Assembly: GCA_008704415.1 (NCBI GenBank)
Contig: VXIS01000037.1
Coordinates: 174,959-238,958, forward strand
Length of the DNA stretch: 64,000 nucleotides
Direction of reading: 5' to 3'
Origin: Sphaerosporella brunnea
Taxonomy: Eukaryota > Ascomycota > Pezizomycetes > Pezizales > Pyronemataceae
The notes beneath the pieces were generated by a model that did not search any database, was not told the DNA's origin, and saw only the letters and a program-made list of their open reading frames with translations. Positions within the stretch are counted from its first letter, which is position 1. The number at the start of each line of letters is the position of its first letter. Of the stretch, positions 34,086 to 45,639 are shown one piece after another. The translations under genes were made by a program, and so were the position numbers.

Positions 34086-35827
34086 CATGCAAGCTGTGTG
34101 GCCACGGCGAGGGGCATGACAGCCAGTCGGGCCGAAAATCAGGTTGCCCGAGTTCATCACCCGGGCCCGCCTCATACCTCTGCTCCCCCTCCCCCCCCAC
34201 ACTTACGACCCCACACGTTTTGTTTCACGGTAGTATGGGGTAGGACCGCCTGGGTATTGCCCACACACACACGCGCGTGAGCGCGCTAGACCTATCTACG
34301 ATTTATGATATATGTATGTCTCCTTCCTTCTTGCTTCTCAAGGCTGAGATCATTGGAGCTCGGGACGACCCGTTGGTTCCACGATTTGCCACGCCTTGGC
34401 CGATGGATGATGTGACCGATCTCCTTCCCTTCTTCTTTGGGAACCTAGTGTTACGCCCCGTTGTTTACTTCGTCCGGATCGTGATGTCCGGTTATTTTTT
34501 GTTTCAGATATCCATACAAACTCTCTCGTCCCTTGCTTTAGGAGTATCTGGTAGAGAGTTGTGCTGGTTGTTGACTAAGGTACTCCATTGCGCTGCTGGA
34601 GCACGGGAGATGCGTATTCCTTCTCGAACGAATCCGACGTGGCTCAGGTTCCAAGTATAGGTAGCCTGCCGTCTTGAAGGCCATTCGGATGTATTCACTA
34701 TGTACCGCAGTCGATTTGGAGGAGCTCGTCATCTGAGTTAGGTTGACGCGTATGTACTGCTGTGTAAATGTTCAAGTTAGCTTCCAGCAAACCGTGTTAC
34801 CTAGGAAGAAAGTACCGCGAAGCTCATATCTCAATCTACAATCCGACTGGACCAGAGAAGTTGAGTTGCTGAACGAAGGGTACGTAAAGGAGGTGTTGCA
34901 GGAAAGTGGACGCGCGTGAACGTTGAAATTCCGCGAACACTACACTACGCAGCCGTCTTTAGCGAACCCCGACGTCAACCGGTCCGTCCAAACCCAAACC
35001 GCGCCAAATACCTGAAGAAGTGAAGCCTCCTGCCCCGCCGCCCCTCTCATTCCAGCCGGCTCCCCATCCGAGCGCTAGCAAGTACACCATAAGTAGTGAA
35101 GTTGCAATTTCCGAGGGCCTGCGCCTTCACCCCAAGAACGTCATACAAAAAAAAACTTCCGGGGGGAGGGGTGGGATCGATATGTTTTGACAGCGGTACC
35201 GGTACGTCCAAGTGGTGTGGTGACTCTGGTGAGTGAGTGCTCCGGGGAAACGAAACGCGAAGGTTTGTCTTCCTCTAGAAATCCCTCTCTTTGACGTATG
35301 AGGGAATAAGCTCGGTAAAATCGGAACGTCAACTGCGCGCGCTTGTCTCGCTTGTCTCCCTCCTTGTCGGAAAAATCTTTCCGCCGAAGAGCTCCGACAC
35401 GATCTTCTTTTTTCCCCAAACATCGGACGGTGGCTAGTGCAGGAGCCAACCAACCAACCAGCCTACATCGTTTTTTTTTTTGCTAGAAAGGGGTTACAAC
35501 AACAGATATCGCAAAAGCTAGAAAACAACTATTCTACATAGGTACGAAGAAGAAAGTCCGCGCGCGCAAGGAGATGTGGTCTGTGCTTGCCAGCCATCGC
35601 TTATCGAAATCGTGCTGACCTCCTTCCCGCGGAAATCCAAACCTGCTGGGGACTCTTGAACTGGAGAAAGCGAAGCAAAAAATCCTCAGAGAAAAAAAAA
35701 CAAAAAATCGACTGTAGGAAAAATCCCTCGGCACAGCCGGCAGAAAATGAAGTCACCACACGCGGGCCGTTCACATCGCCGAACAAACCACGAAAACAAT
35801 AAACAACAAAAAAATAAACGATGGCGC

Positions 35828-35858
<31 letters not shown>
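35828..35858. repeat. (GAT)n trinucleotide repeat
   Basis: About ten GAT units. In the right arm the counterpart is an ATC run at about 41,779-41,810. Confidence 0.85.
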
Positions 35859-35984
35859 TTTACCGCGAAATTACGAATTGAAACGCGCTGGGTTGTTGAA
35901 CTCAATTTCCCCTTCTCCTACTCCTCCTACTCCTCCCTCCTTCGGATGCGTTTGTTCCAACTGGGCGCGTAGTAGTGAAAACAA

Positions 35985-36019
35985 ACAGCAACAACAGCAA
36001 CAACAGCAACAACAGCAAC
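35985..36019. repeat. CAACAACAG-type 9-base repeat
   Basis: About four units of CAGCAACAA. The right-arm counterpart (about 41,618-41,660) has lost part of the array and is interrupted, unlike arrays further from the centre. Confidence 0.8.
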
Positions 36020-37703
36020 GGCAATATCCCGCACATCATAATCACCACGATCGGTCGAGATTCGTCTATCTACGTACTATATCTGCCGATGGCTCCCTCA
36101 CATAGCCACGCCTCACATAAGGAAAGAAAAAAAACAATGCACGCGACAGCATCACCCTACCCCGCGGTGGTGGTGCGGGGTGTGGAGTGGAAATATGCAA
36201 GGAAACTTCCATCGCAGCAAGACCCCTCTCTTCCAAGCCTTTTTTTTTTTTGGAATGATCGGAAATCGTGACATATCGTGGTACTCTAAGTACTGCCGCT
36301 GCATGCCCAGACTCCCTTTCTTTGCGTAGATGGAGTATTATCGTCGTCATAGGTATACCTAGAGGTCGAAAAAAAAAAAAAAAAAAATCGCGCATCGATG
36401 TTGATGGAGAGAAAGATATCAATATATAGAGTTCCTAGACAAGATTGACGAGCAAGTAGTATAGATGCAGGGCGCCGTATCCGCGTCTCTGTATAAGATG
36501 GTGGATGGTCACGATCGATCGTGAGGCGCCGCTCGCGGAGGAGGAGGCTGGGCTTTTTGGTCACCGCAATTACTCCCCGTTCTCTATCTTTCAGCCTTCC
36601 TGTAGCAGAGTACCTAATGGGATCCCAAACGCGCCATCAATTGCAAAAGCGGGAAGGTATGCATATGGGGGGGTAGCGGTTACTCTATACATACCCCCGC
36701 GAAAAACGCCGCGCTCCCCCCCGATCCAAATGCCGGTGATCCTGTAGCACTATCGATGACGCGCTGAGGAAACGATAACGAAACAGGAATGCAGATGATA
36801 GTGGGGGTTATCGATTGAACCCGCCCTGCCCTTGCCACTTCGCGCGTTGTCAGCCGCCATCGTGAAGGCTGCCGAATTCAATACAGTCCTGCTGTGATGG
36901 CAAATGCAGATACAGGAGCCGAAGTTCGGAAGGAAGGAGGAGGCGGCCCAGGAGGCATCAATGTTCGGAGGAGGTTCAGGGTTCAAGCGGTCGGTTGAGG
37001 GAACAGGAAGGAAGGAAAAATGGCACGAGCCGCCACCTCCTCCGAAAGGCCGCGTTTTCGTCGGTATCCATGGAGATTATATAGGTATCTCATATACATC
37101 GTCGCTTGAAACGACTCGAAACATCATCCATTTCGCAATTTGGCAGCCCTGCCGACGGGTATATGTTTCTCCCTGGCAATTGCCTTGCCCTTGGTTCGTC
37201 GCTAGCATGCGTGGGTGATCATCTCGCCAAACCTCCGAGATGCGAGTGGTGGGGGGCGGTCATTGGCAGGCAATTGCCCCTCCCCAAAACTTTCATCTGG
37301 TCTCACGAGGATGAATTGCGCGGTGTGTTGGGAGTTTGGCTCTGGAAACGAAGTGTAACTGTACTTTTTGCGGGGCGAAACAGATGGTCGCGATACGGAT
37401 ATCGATATGCGCGGGTACCACTGGCAGGCGAGAAGGGTACAACAGGAAAAGCAGGGAAGAGTCGCGAACGAATTGATCAATTGGAACTTGGAAGCAGAGC
37501 TCACTTCTCACTCCGGGCATCGGCGAGAGAGCCTGCGGAAGAAGGGTTTCAGTTTTGATTTCGTTTCTCGGGATGACGGAATTCGCAGGAATCTAGATGT
37601 GCATGGCACAAAGGAAAAAAATCTCAAGCGGGTTTTTGCCATCCAGCATCCATGATGGGGCCTATGAAAGCTTTTCCGGCGCGGCGAGCTCGGGGTGTGT
37701 CGC

Positions 37704-37704
<1 letters not shown>

Positions 37705-37739
<35 letters not shown>
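37705..37739. repeat. T35 homopolymer
   Basis: Thirty-five consecutive T. At the mirror position in the right arm (about 39,925-39,955) the run is missing and replaced by short A4 blocks broken by C and T. This is the largest single arm-to-arm difference seen. Confidence 0.9.
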
Positions 37740-37740
<1 letters not shown>

Positions 37741-38737
37741 ATTTTTTGATTTGATAAAAGAGAAAGTTGCAGCACATTTTTTTTTGCGTGCCCGCCTGCC
37801 ATTATCTCGGAATATGGCAAGTCAGCTGGTTGGCCGCCCGGGTCTCTCGGGAACGAAATGAACCATAATTTTTCCGCTGTGATCATGAATCGTAACGCCG
37901 ACTATTGATAGGGGTAAGACAATGCAAGAGTACTGAAGCGTGAGATGGCACCGGAGGCAACTTTCGGAAGCCGTAAACGCCTGAATGCTGGGCCTGCTGG
38001 GCTTCCTGGCTACGAATTCGGCGAGGCCAGAGGAGGACTCTTGTCCCGAGTTTGGCAAGACGGGGGGGGGGGGGAAGGATGGTGGATGACTTCCGCTCGC
38101 GAACAAGATGAGCACTTTTGTTGGAGGAGAGACATGGATTCGCGTCGATGCAGCCTTCGGAGCTAGTACGGGTCGCCCAATGCTGCTGTCTGCCACGCGC
38201 TGCAGACGGCAAGATGCCCACCGCCTGAAGTCCCGGGCGGTCGGCAGCAGGAAGGGAAGGGAAACCAGAGATGCGATGTGATGCTGCACCCCACTCCGGG
38301 CACTACGGAACCAGGGCTATGGGAAGAGAAGAGCGGGCAGAATTGAGCACACACGGGGAAGGGCAACGGAGGCTGCGGAGGCAGCAGGCGGAGGCAGCTC
38401 TGCAGCGGTGGGCGTTTAATTTTCTGTTTGGGTGTTTTGTTTTCTCTGTGGAGGCGAGTAGCGGCGTTGTGCTAGGCAGGCAGAAGTGACCCCGGATAAG
38501 CCGGGTTGGCTGCGCTCTGCTGTGTTGCATTTGGCTTGGAGAGGAGGCCATGTTTCGGTGGTTCTCGATCGTCGGGGACTGTTCAATTGAACGTGTTTCT
38601 CTCTCACGGGGGAATGTCTCGGTAGGGCTTGAACGAAGGCTGGGCAAACACAGGAGGACCGAGAGCAGCAACAGCAGCAGCACAGCAAAAGTAACGGAAG
38701 TAGCTTCGACGAGGTAGATTATGTATGGGAGACTCGT

Positions 38738-38765
38738 GATACGATGACTTTGACATCATCGTATC
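38738..38765. repeat. Small perfect hairpin near the palindrome centre
   Basis: GATACGATGA (38,738-38,747) and TCATCGTATC (38,756-38,765) are exact reverse complements around an 8-base loop CTTTGACA. It lies 88 bp from the central spacer and is repeated, as it must be, in the right arm at 38,946-38,973. Confidence 0.9.
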
Positions 38766-38832
38766 GAAATCGCCGGCCAGTACCGTCAGCAAATGAAGAC
38801 GTGCGCACGCTGCAAGTGGGAAGCAGAGATGC

Positions 38833-38880
38833 TGCTGCTCTACTGCATCCAGCGATTTGACTGGATGCAGTAGAGCAGCA
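38833..38880. repeat. Centre of the palindrome: 20-bp stem and 8-base loop
   Basis: The exact stem is TGCTGCTCTACTGCATCCAG (38,833-38,852), pairing with 38,861-38,880; the unpaired spacer is CGATTTGA (38,853-38,860). Beyond the 20-bp perfect stem the arms still pair but with a mismatch or indel roughly every 20 bases. Confidence 0.97.
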
Positions 38881-41778
38881 CAATCTCTCTTCCCACTTGC
38901 AGCGTGCGCAAGTCCTCATTTGCTGACGGTATGGCCGGCGATTTCGATACGATGATGTCAAAGTCATCGTATCACAGAGTCTCCCATACATAATCACCTC
39001 GTCGAAGCTACTTCCGTACTTTGCTGTGTGGCTGCTGTTGCTGCTCTCGGTCCTCCTGTGTTTGCCAGCCTTCGTTCAAAGCACATACCGAGACATTCCC
39101 CCGTGAGAGAGAAAACACGTTCAATGAACAGTCCCCGACGATCAGAAAACCACCGAAACATGGCCTCCTCTCCAAGCCAAATGCAACACAGCAGAGCGCA
39201 GCCAACCCGCTTATCGGGGTCACTTCTGGCCGCCTAGCACAACGCCGCACTCGCCTCCACAGAGAAAACAAAACACCCAAACAGAAAATTAAAAACGCCA
39301 CCGCTGCAGAGCTGCTCCGCCTGCTGCCTCCGCAGCCTCGTTGCCCTTCCCCGTGTGTGCTCAATTCTGCCCGCTCCTCTCTTCCCATAGCCTGTTCCGT
39401 AGTGCCGGAGTGGGGTGCAGCATCACATCGCATCTCTGGTTTCCCTTCCCTTCCTGCTGCCGACCGCCCGGGACTTCAGGCGGTGGGCATCTTGCCGTCT
39501 GCAGCGTGGCAGACAGCAGCATTGGGCGACCCGTACTAGCTCCGAAGGCTGCATCGACGCGAATCCATGTCTCTCTCAACAAAAGTGCTCAGCGTTGTCG
39601 CGAGCGGAAGTCATCCACATTACCTTCGGTCTTGCCAAACTCGGACAGAGTCCTCTCTGGCCTACTCGCCGAATTCGTAGCAGGAAGCCCAGCAGCCAGC
39701 ATTCAGTGCGTCTACGGCTTCCGAAAGTGCCTCCGGTGCCATCTCACGCTTCAGTACTCTTGCATTGTGTCTACCCCTATCAATAGTCGGCGTTATCGAG
39801 TCATGATCACAGCGGAAAAATTATGGTTCATTTCGTCCGAGAGACGGGCGGCACAAACCAGCTGACAGTTGCCAGATCCGAGATAATGGCAGCGCGGGCA
39901 CGCATGTTGCTGCAAACTTCTCTTTATCAAATCAAAATCAAAACAAAACGCGACACACACCCGAGCTCGCCGCGCCGGAAAAGCTCATAGGCCACCATCA
40001 TGGATGCTGAGGATGGCAAAAACCGCTTGAGATTTTTTCACTTTGTGCCAGTGCACATCTAGATTCCTGCGAATTCCGTCATCCCGAGAGAGAACGTAAA
40101 TCAAACTGAAACCCTCTTCGACAGGCTCTCTCGCCGATGCCGGACGGGAGAAGTAGAGCTCTGCTTCCAAGTTCCAACTTGATCATCACGTTCGCGACTC
40201 TCACTGCTCTTCCTGTTGTACCTTCTCGCCTGCCAGTGGATACCGCGCATATCGATAGCCGTATCGCGACCATCTGTTCGCCCGCAAAAAAGTACAGTTA
40301 CACGTCGTTCACAGAGCACAAACGTCCAACACACCGCGCAATCATCCTCGTGAGACCAGATGAAAGTTTGGGGAGGGGCAATGCCTGCCAATGACGCACC
40401 ACCATCGCATCTCGGAGTTTGGCAGACGAGATGATCACCCACGCATGCTAGCGACGAACCAGGGCAAGGCAATTGCCAGGGAGAGAAACATTACCTCGGC
40501 AGGGCTGCCAAAGTGCGAAATGGATGATGTTCGAGTCGTTTCAAGCGACGATGTATATGAGATACTATAGAATCTCCATGGCTACGACGAAACGCGGCCT
40601 TTCGGAGAGGTGGCGGCTCGTGCCATTTTTCCTTCCTTCCTGTTCCTCAACGACCGCTTGAAACCCATGAAACCTTCTCCGAACATTGATGCCTCCTGGG
40701 CCGCATCCTCCTCTTCCGAACTCCGGCTCGTGTATCTGCAGTTTGCATCACAGCAGGACTGTATTGAATCGGCAGCCTTGTCACGATGCGGCTGACAACG
40801 CGCGAAGTGGCAAGGCAGGGCGGGTTCAATCGAAACCTCCCACTATTCATCTGAACATCCTGTTCGTTATCGTTCAATCAGCGCCGTCATCGATAGTGCT
40901 ACAGGATCACCGGCATTTGGATCGAGCGCCGCGTTTTTCGCGGGGGTATGTATATAGAGTAACGCTACCCCCATATGCATACCTTCCCGCTTTGCAATGA
41001 TGGGCGCGTTTGGGATCCCATTAGGTACTCTGCGCACAGGAAGCTGCAAGATAGAGAACGGGGAGTAATTGCGGTGAGCAAAAGCCAGCCTCCTCTCCGC
41101 GAGCGGCGCTCACCCCGATCGATGCGCGACATCCACCATCTTATACAGAGACGCGGATACGGCGACCCCTGCATCTATACTACTTGCTCGTTCAATCTTG
41201 TCTAGGAACTCTATATATTGATATCTCTTCTCTCCATCCACATCAGATGCGCGATCGACCTCTAGGTATACACTATGACGACGATAATACTCATCTTTCC
41301 CTGCACAGTGAAAGGAGTCTGGGCATGCAGCGCAGTACTATGAGAGTACCACGAGATGTCACGCGATTCCGATCATTTCACCGGCTTGAAGAGAGGGTCT
41401 GCTGCGATGGAAGGTTCCTTGCATATTTCCACTCCACACCCGCACCACACGCGGTGTAGGGTGGGTGATGCTGTCGCGTGCATGTTTTTTTTCTTTCCTT
41501 ATGTGAGGCGTGGCTATGTGAGGGAGCCATCAGGCAGATCTAGTACGTAGATAGACGAATCTCGACCGATCGTGTGGTGAGTATGATGTATGCGGGATAT
41601 TGCGTGCGGTGTGCTGCTAGTTTAGTTGCTGTTGATTGCTGGTGTGCTGTTGTTCACTACTACGCGCCCGCTGGTGGAACAAACGCATCCGAAGGGCGGG
41701 AGGAGTAGGAGGAGTAGGACGAGAGGGGAAATTGAGTTCAACACCCAGCGCGTTTCAATTCGTAATTTCGCGGGTAAA

Positions 41779-41809
<31 letters not shown>

Positions 41810-44800
41810 GCGCCATCGTTTATTTTTTGTTTGTTTATTGTTTTCGTGGTTTGTTCGGCGATGTGAACGGCCCGCGTGTGGTGACTTCATTTTCTGCGGC
41901 TGTGCCGAGGGATTTTTCCTACAGTCGATTTTTTGTTTTTTTTTCTCTGAGGATTTTTGCTTCGCTTCTCCAGTTCAAGAGTCCCAGCAGGTTTGGATTT
42001 CCGCGGGAAGGAGGTCAGCACGATTTCGATAAGCGATGGCTGGCAAGCACAGACCACATCTCCTTGCGCGCGCGGACTTTCTTCTTCGTACCTATGTAGA
42101 ATAGTTGTTTTCTAGCTTTTGCGATATCTGTTGTTGTAACCCCTTTCTAGCAAAAAAAAAAACGATGTAGGCTGGTGGTTGGTTGGCTCCTGCACTAGCC
42201 ACCGTCCGATGTTTGGGCGAAAAAAAGAAGATCGTGTCGGAGCTCTTCGGCGGAAAGATTTTTCGACAAGGAGGGAGACAAGCGAGACAAGCGCGCGCAG
42301 TTGACGTTCCGATTTTACCGAGCTTATTCCCTCATACGTCAAAGAGAGGGATTTCTAGAGGAAGACAAACCTTCGCGTTTCGTTTCCCCGGAGCACTCAC
42401 TCACCAGAGTCACCACACCACTTGGACGTACCGGTACCGCTGTCAAAACATATCGATCCCACCCCTCCCCCCGGAAGTTTTTTTTTGTATGACGTTCTTG
42501 GGGTGAAGGCGCAGGCCCTCGGAAATTGCAACTTCACTACTTATGGTGTACTTGCTAGCGCTCGGATGGGGAGCCGGCTGGAATGAGAGGGGCGGCGGGG
42601 CAGGAGGCTTCACTTCTTCAGGTATTTGGCGCGGTTTGGGTTTGGACGGACCGGTTGACGTCGGGGTTCGCTAAAGACGGCTGCGTAGTGTAGTGTTCGC
42701 GGAATTTCAACGTTCACGCGCGTCCACTTTCCTGCAACACCTCCTTTACGTACCCTTCGTTCAGCAACTCAACTTCTCTGGTCCAGTCGGATTGTAGATT
42801 GAGATATGAGCTTCGCGGTACTTTCTTCCTAGGTAACACGGTTTGCTGGAAGCTAACTTGAACATTTACACAGCAGTACATACGCGTCAACCTAACTCAG
42901 ATGACGAGCTCCTCCAAATCGACTGCGGTACATAGTGAATACATCCGAATGGCCTTCAAGACGGCAGGCTACCTATACTTGGAACCTGAGCCACGTCGGA
43001 TTCGTTCGAGAAGGAATACGCATCTCCCGTGCTCCAGCAGCGCAATGGAGTACCTTAGTCAACAACCAGCACAACTCTCTACCAGATACTCCTAAAGCAA
43101 GGGACGAGAGAGTTTGTATGGATATCTGAAACAAAAAATAACCGGACATCACGATCCGGACGAAGTAAACAACGGGGCGTAACACTAGGTTCCCAAAGAA
43201 GAAGGGAAGGAGATCGGTCACATCATCCATCGGCCAAGGCGTGGCAAATCGTGGAACCAACGGGTCGTCCCGAGCTCCAATGATCTCAGCCTTGAGAAGC
43301 AAGAAGGAAGGAGACATACATATATCATAAATCGTAGATAGGTCTAGCGCGCTCACGCGCGTGTGTGTGTGGGCAATACCCAGGCGGTCCTACCCCATAC
43401 TACCGTGAAACAAAACGTGTGGGGTCGTAAGTGTGGGGGGGGAGGGGGAGCAGAGGTATGAGGCGGGCCCGGGTGATGAACTCGGGCAACCTGATTTTCG
43501 GCCCGACTGGCTGTCATGCCCCTCGCCGTGGCCACACAGCTTGCATGCTACTGCTGCTGCTACTGCTGCTGCTGCTGCTGTCTGCCTCACTGACCCTCGT
43601 CCGGCCCTGCATCAGTTGGTACCATGGACAGGACAGGCTACCAGCACGACGGGTGTTGATGTCTTGCTTATGCCCGTACACGGGGTGTCAAGCTTCCACC
43701 TACATACATGCGCGTAGGAAAGCAAGCCATCCTACATACATACATCATACATAGATCTGTATGTATAACACAACCGATCTCCATGCGCGTACGCACGCCA
43801 GATCTAGATAAGACGACGACGGCGCCGTGTCGGAATTGGCTTTCCTAGCTTTTTAAATTTCAACGGCTTCGTCACCCCCCAGCCTCTTAGAAAAAAAAAA
43901 GCTTCTGGAAAACGACCTTGTCTCGCTCTCGCCGAATCATGACAGCCGGATATCGATAGGCTTGTGACTAAAGTTAGCTGCTGCAAGCCAGGACGATAGA
44001 TTTCAGGTACAGCCGTATTTTGTTGCCAGGGCTCTACCCAGAGAATATCCGGGGTATGATGCCGGAACGGATGTGTCGGCCTGTAGGTCGTCGGCCTTGT
44101 AGGCCAGCAGGAAAAAAAAAAAAACTCCGGCACATTATCCGACGCCGCCTGGAGCGCGCGCTTGCCTCGCTTGCTCGGAAAAACCGTGTGGGGGGGCTTC
44201 CCCTAAACAAAAAATTCCCTCACTTCTCGTGGGGGGGGGGGCAACTCGACTTCGAATTCTAGGTTGAAGCAGCCACCGCCACCGCCTCATCAAGCTCAAA
44301 CTTTTTTTTTCCCCCAGATTGCGAGTCGCACTCACCCGTCCGGACGCTTGGCTACAAATCCCCAACACAATGATCTCCCTCCCCCCCCTCTCCCCCAACC
44401 CGGAAATTTTGTGGTTTCTCCTACCCCCCCCACACAAACCACGCACAGTAAAGAAGGAAGGACGAGAACAAGTATGTATGTAAGCACAGACCCCTCGGAA
44501 ATTGCATGAGCGAGTCGTGAGCCAGCTTGCCACGTCGCGGGCGAAAAGGCGAAATCGACAAGTCCAGGTCCAGGTCGCCCCCCCCCGACGCCGCCGCCGC
44601 CAAGTGGCCATGGGATGGCCGAACGAAACGGACGGCCGGCCGAAAACGGCGTGCGCATCCGCGGGGTATCTACTCTACTACTCTATTCTAGGGGCCCGGT
44701 GATTGATGAAACGGAAGCCGACGAAGCAAAGCAGAGCAACCAAGGCAAGAGGTAACGCGAGGCAGGTGCCTGACTTACCTAGTAAGTAATAGTAGTCGCC

Positions 44801-45639
44801 GGCGTGAGCTGTCGTTGCTGTTGCTGTTGGCTGTTGGATAATATGAATCTCACCATTCGAATTCATCACAAAAACCCTCCTCCCTCCTCTCGCTGTGCCG
44901 AGATAGGAGAAAGAAGAAAAATAAATACCTAGTTATGTACAACATTGAAAAACTGAATTGAATTGCCTCTTCCCGCCGCCGCCATCGCCGCGCCTGCCTG
45001 GCCATAACTTTTTCAACCCCCCCTTCAGCAAAAAAAAAAAAAAAAAAAACAACTCTGTCCTATCATACCAACCGGCCATTACGATCTGAGATCCAAGTAA
45101 TGCAACGAAACGTTGACGCCAAAACTCCTACTTTCAAGCATTCGATACTGCTCTGGAACCTCACACACACACACAAAACTCCCACGCGGTAATGAGGAAA
45201 GCCTCATTTCTCGGCCAAAAAGGCACGAAACTACAAGCGCCGCGCGAGCAAAAAAACTGCAGACAACCCCCCAGAAACCGAAACCTCCACATTTTTGCAA
45301 ACAAAGTGATAGGCTCATGATTGACACCGTTGCCCTCCCAAACCTGAGAACCCAGAAACAGAAAGAACCCCGCAGCAGAAGCAAACAACAGAAAAAAAGA
45401 AACAGCCGTAGAAACAGAAAAGCCTCCCGCATTGTGTAATGTAAAAGACAGAAAGAGGAAATGCACTCAAATCATAGAGTGTGCAAAGTACAAAGTAAAA
45501 AAGCAGTTAGCACTTCCATCATGCATGGAAATCGTCGAAAACACTAGCCGCCACCTGCAGATTGCCCCTCTTCTCACTCCTTCAGTATTCTCCCGTTATT
45601 CCATGCCCCGCATCCATGCAATGTCAAATCGGAGATTTT
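38861..45639. other. Gene-free inner part of the right arm
   Basis: Mirror of the 6.9-kb region left of the centre; no gene seen. The inner 3.2 kb has lost or shortened most homopolymers: T35 is gone, A19 near 36,370 and the 10-T and 11-T runs at 35,470 and 36,240 are shortened or broken in the inner part, and G9-10 at 38,065 is reduced. From about 42.0 kb outward the sequence matches the left arm almost base for base. Confidence 0.6.

Larger units (their letters stand above)
31987..38852. other. 6.9-kb region without recognisable genes next to the palindrome centre
   Basis: From the Nrd1-like stop to the centre I find no frame with a domain, no tRNA and no transposon. The sequence is full of simple repeats: T21 (32,582-32,602), (GT)n near 32,455, (TATG)n near 33,885, CAG/TAG triplets (34,053-34,085), CA/CG alternation (34,261-34,285), (GAT)n, CAACAACAG units, A19 (36,369-36,387) and T35. 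Stretches of long C and G runs (33,390, 34,190, 38,065) are also present. It could be a gene-poor intergenic or subtelomere-like region; no TTAGGG array is seen. Confidence 0.6.

Noticed and set aside
34053..36019. Trinucleotide and 9-base arrays considered as CRISPR or minisatellite
   Set aside because: Contiguous simple repeats without spacers; a eukaryotic sequence.
31987..45639. Transposon or large mobile element as cause of the inverted repeat
   Set aside because: No transposase, integrase, reverse transcriptase or target-site duplication seen; the arms contain ordinary host genes.
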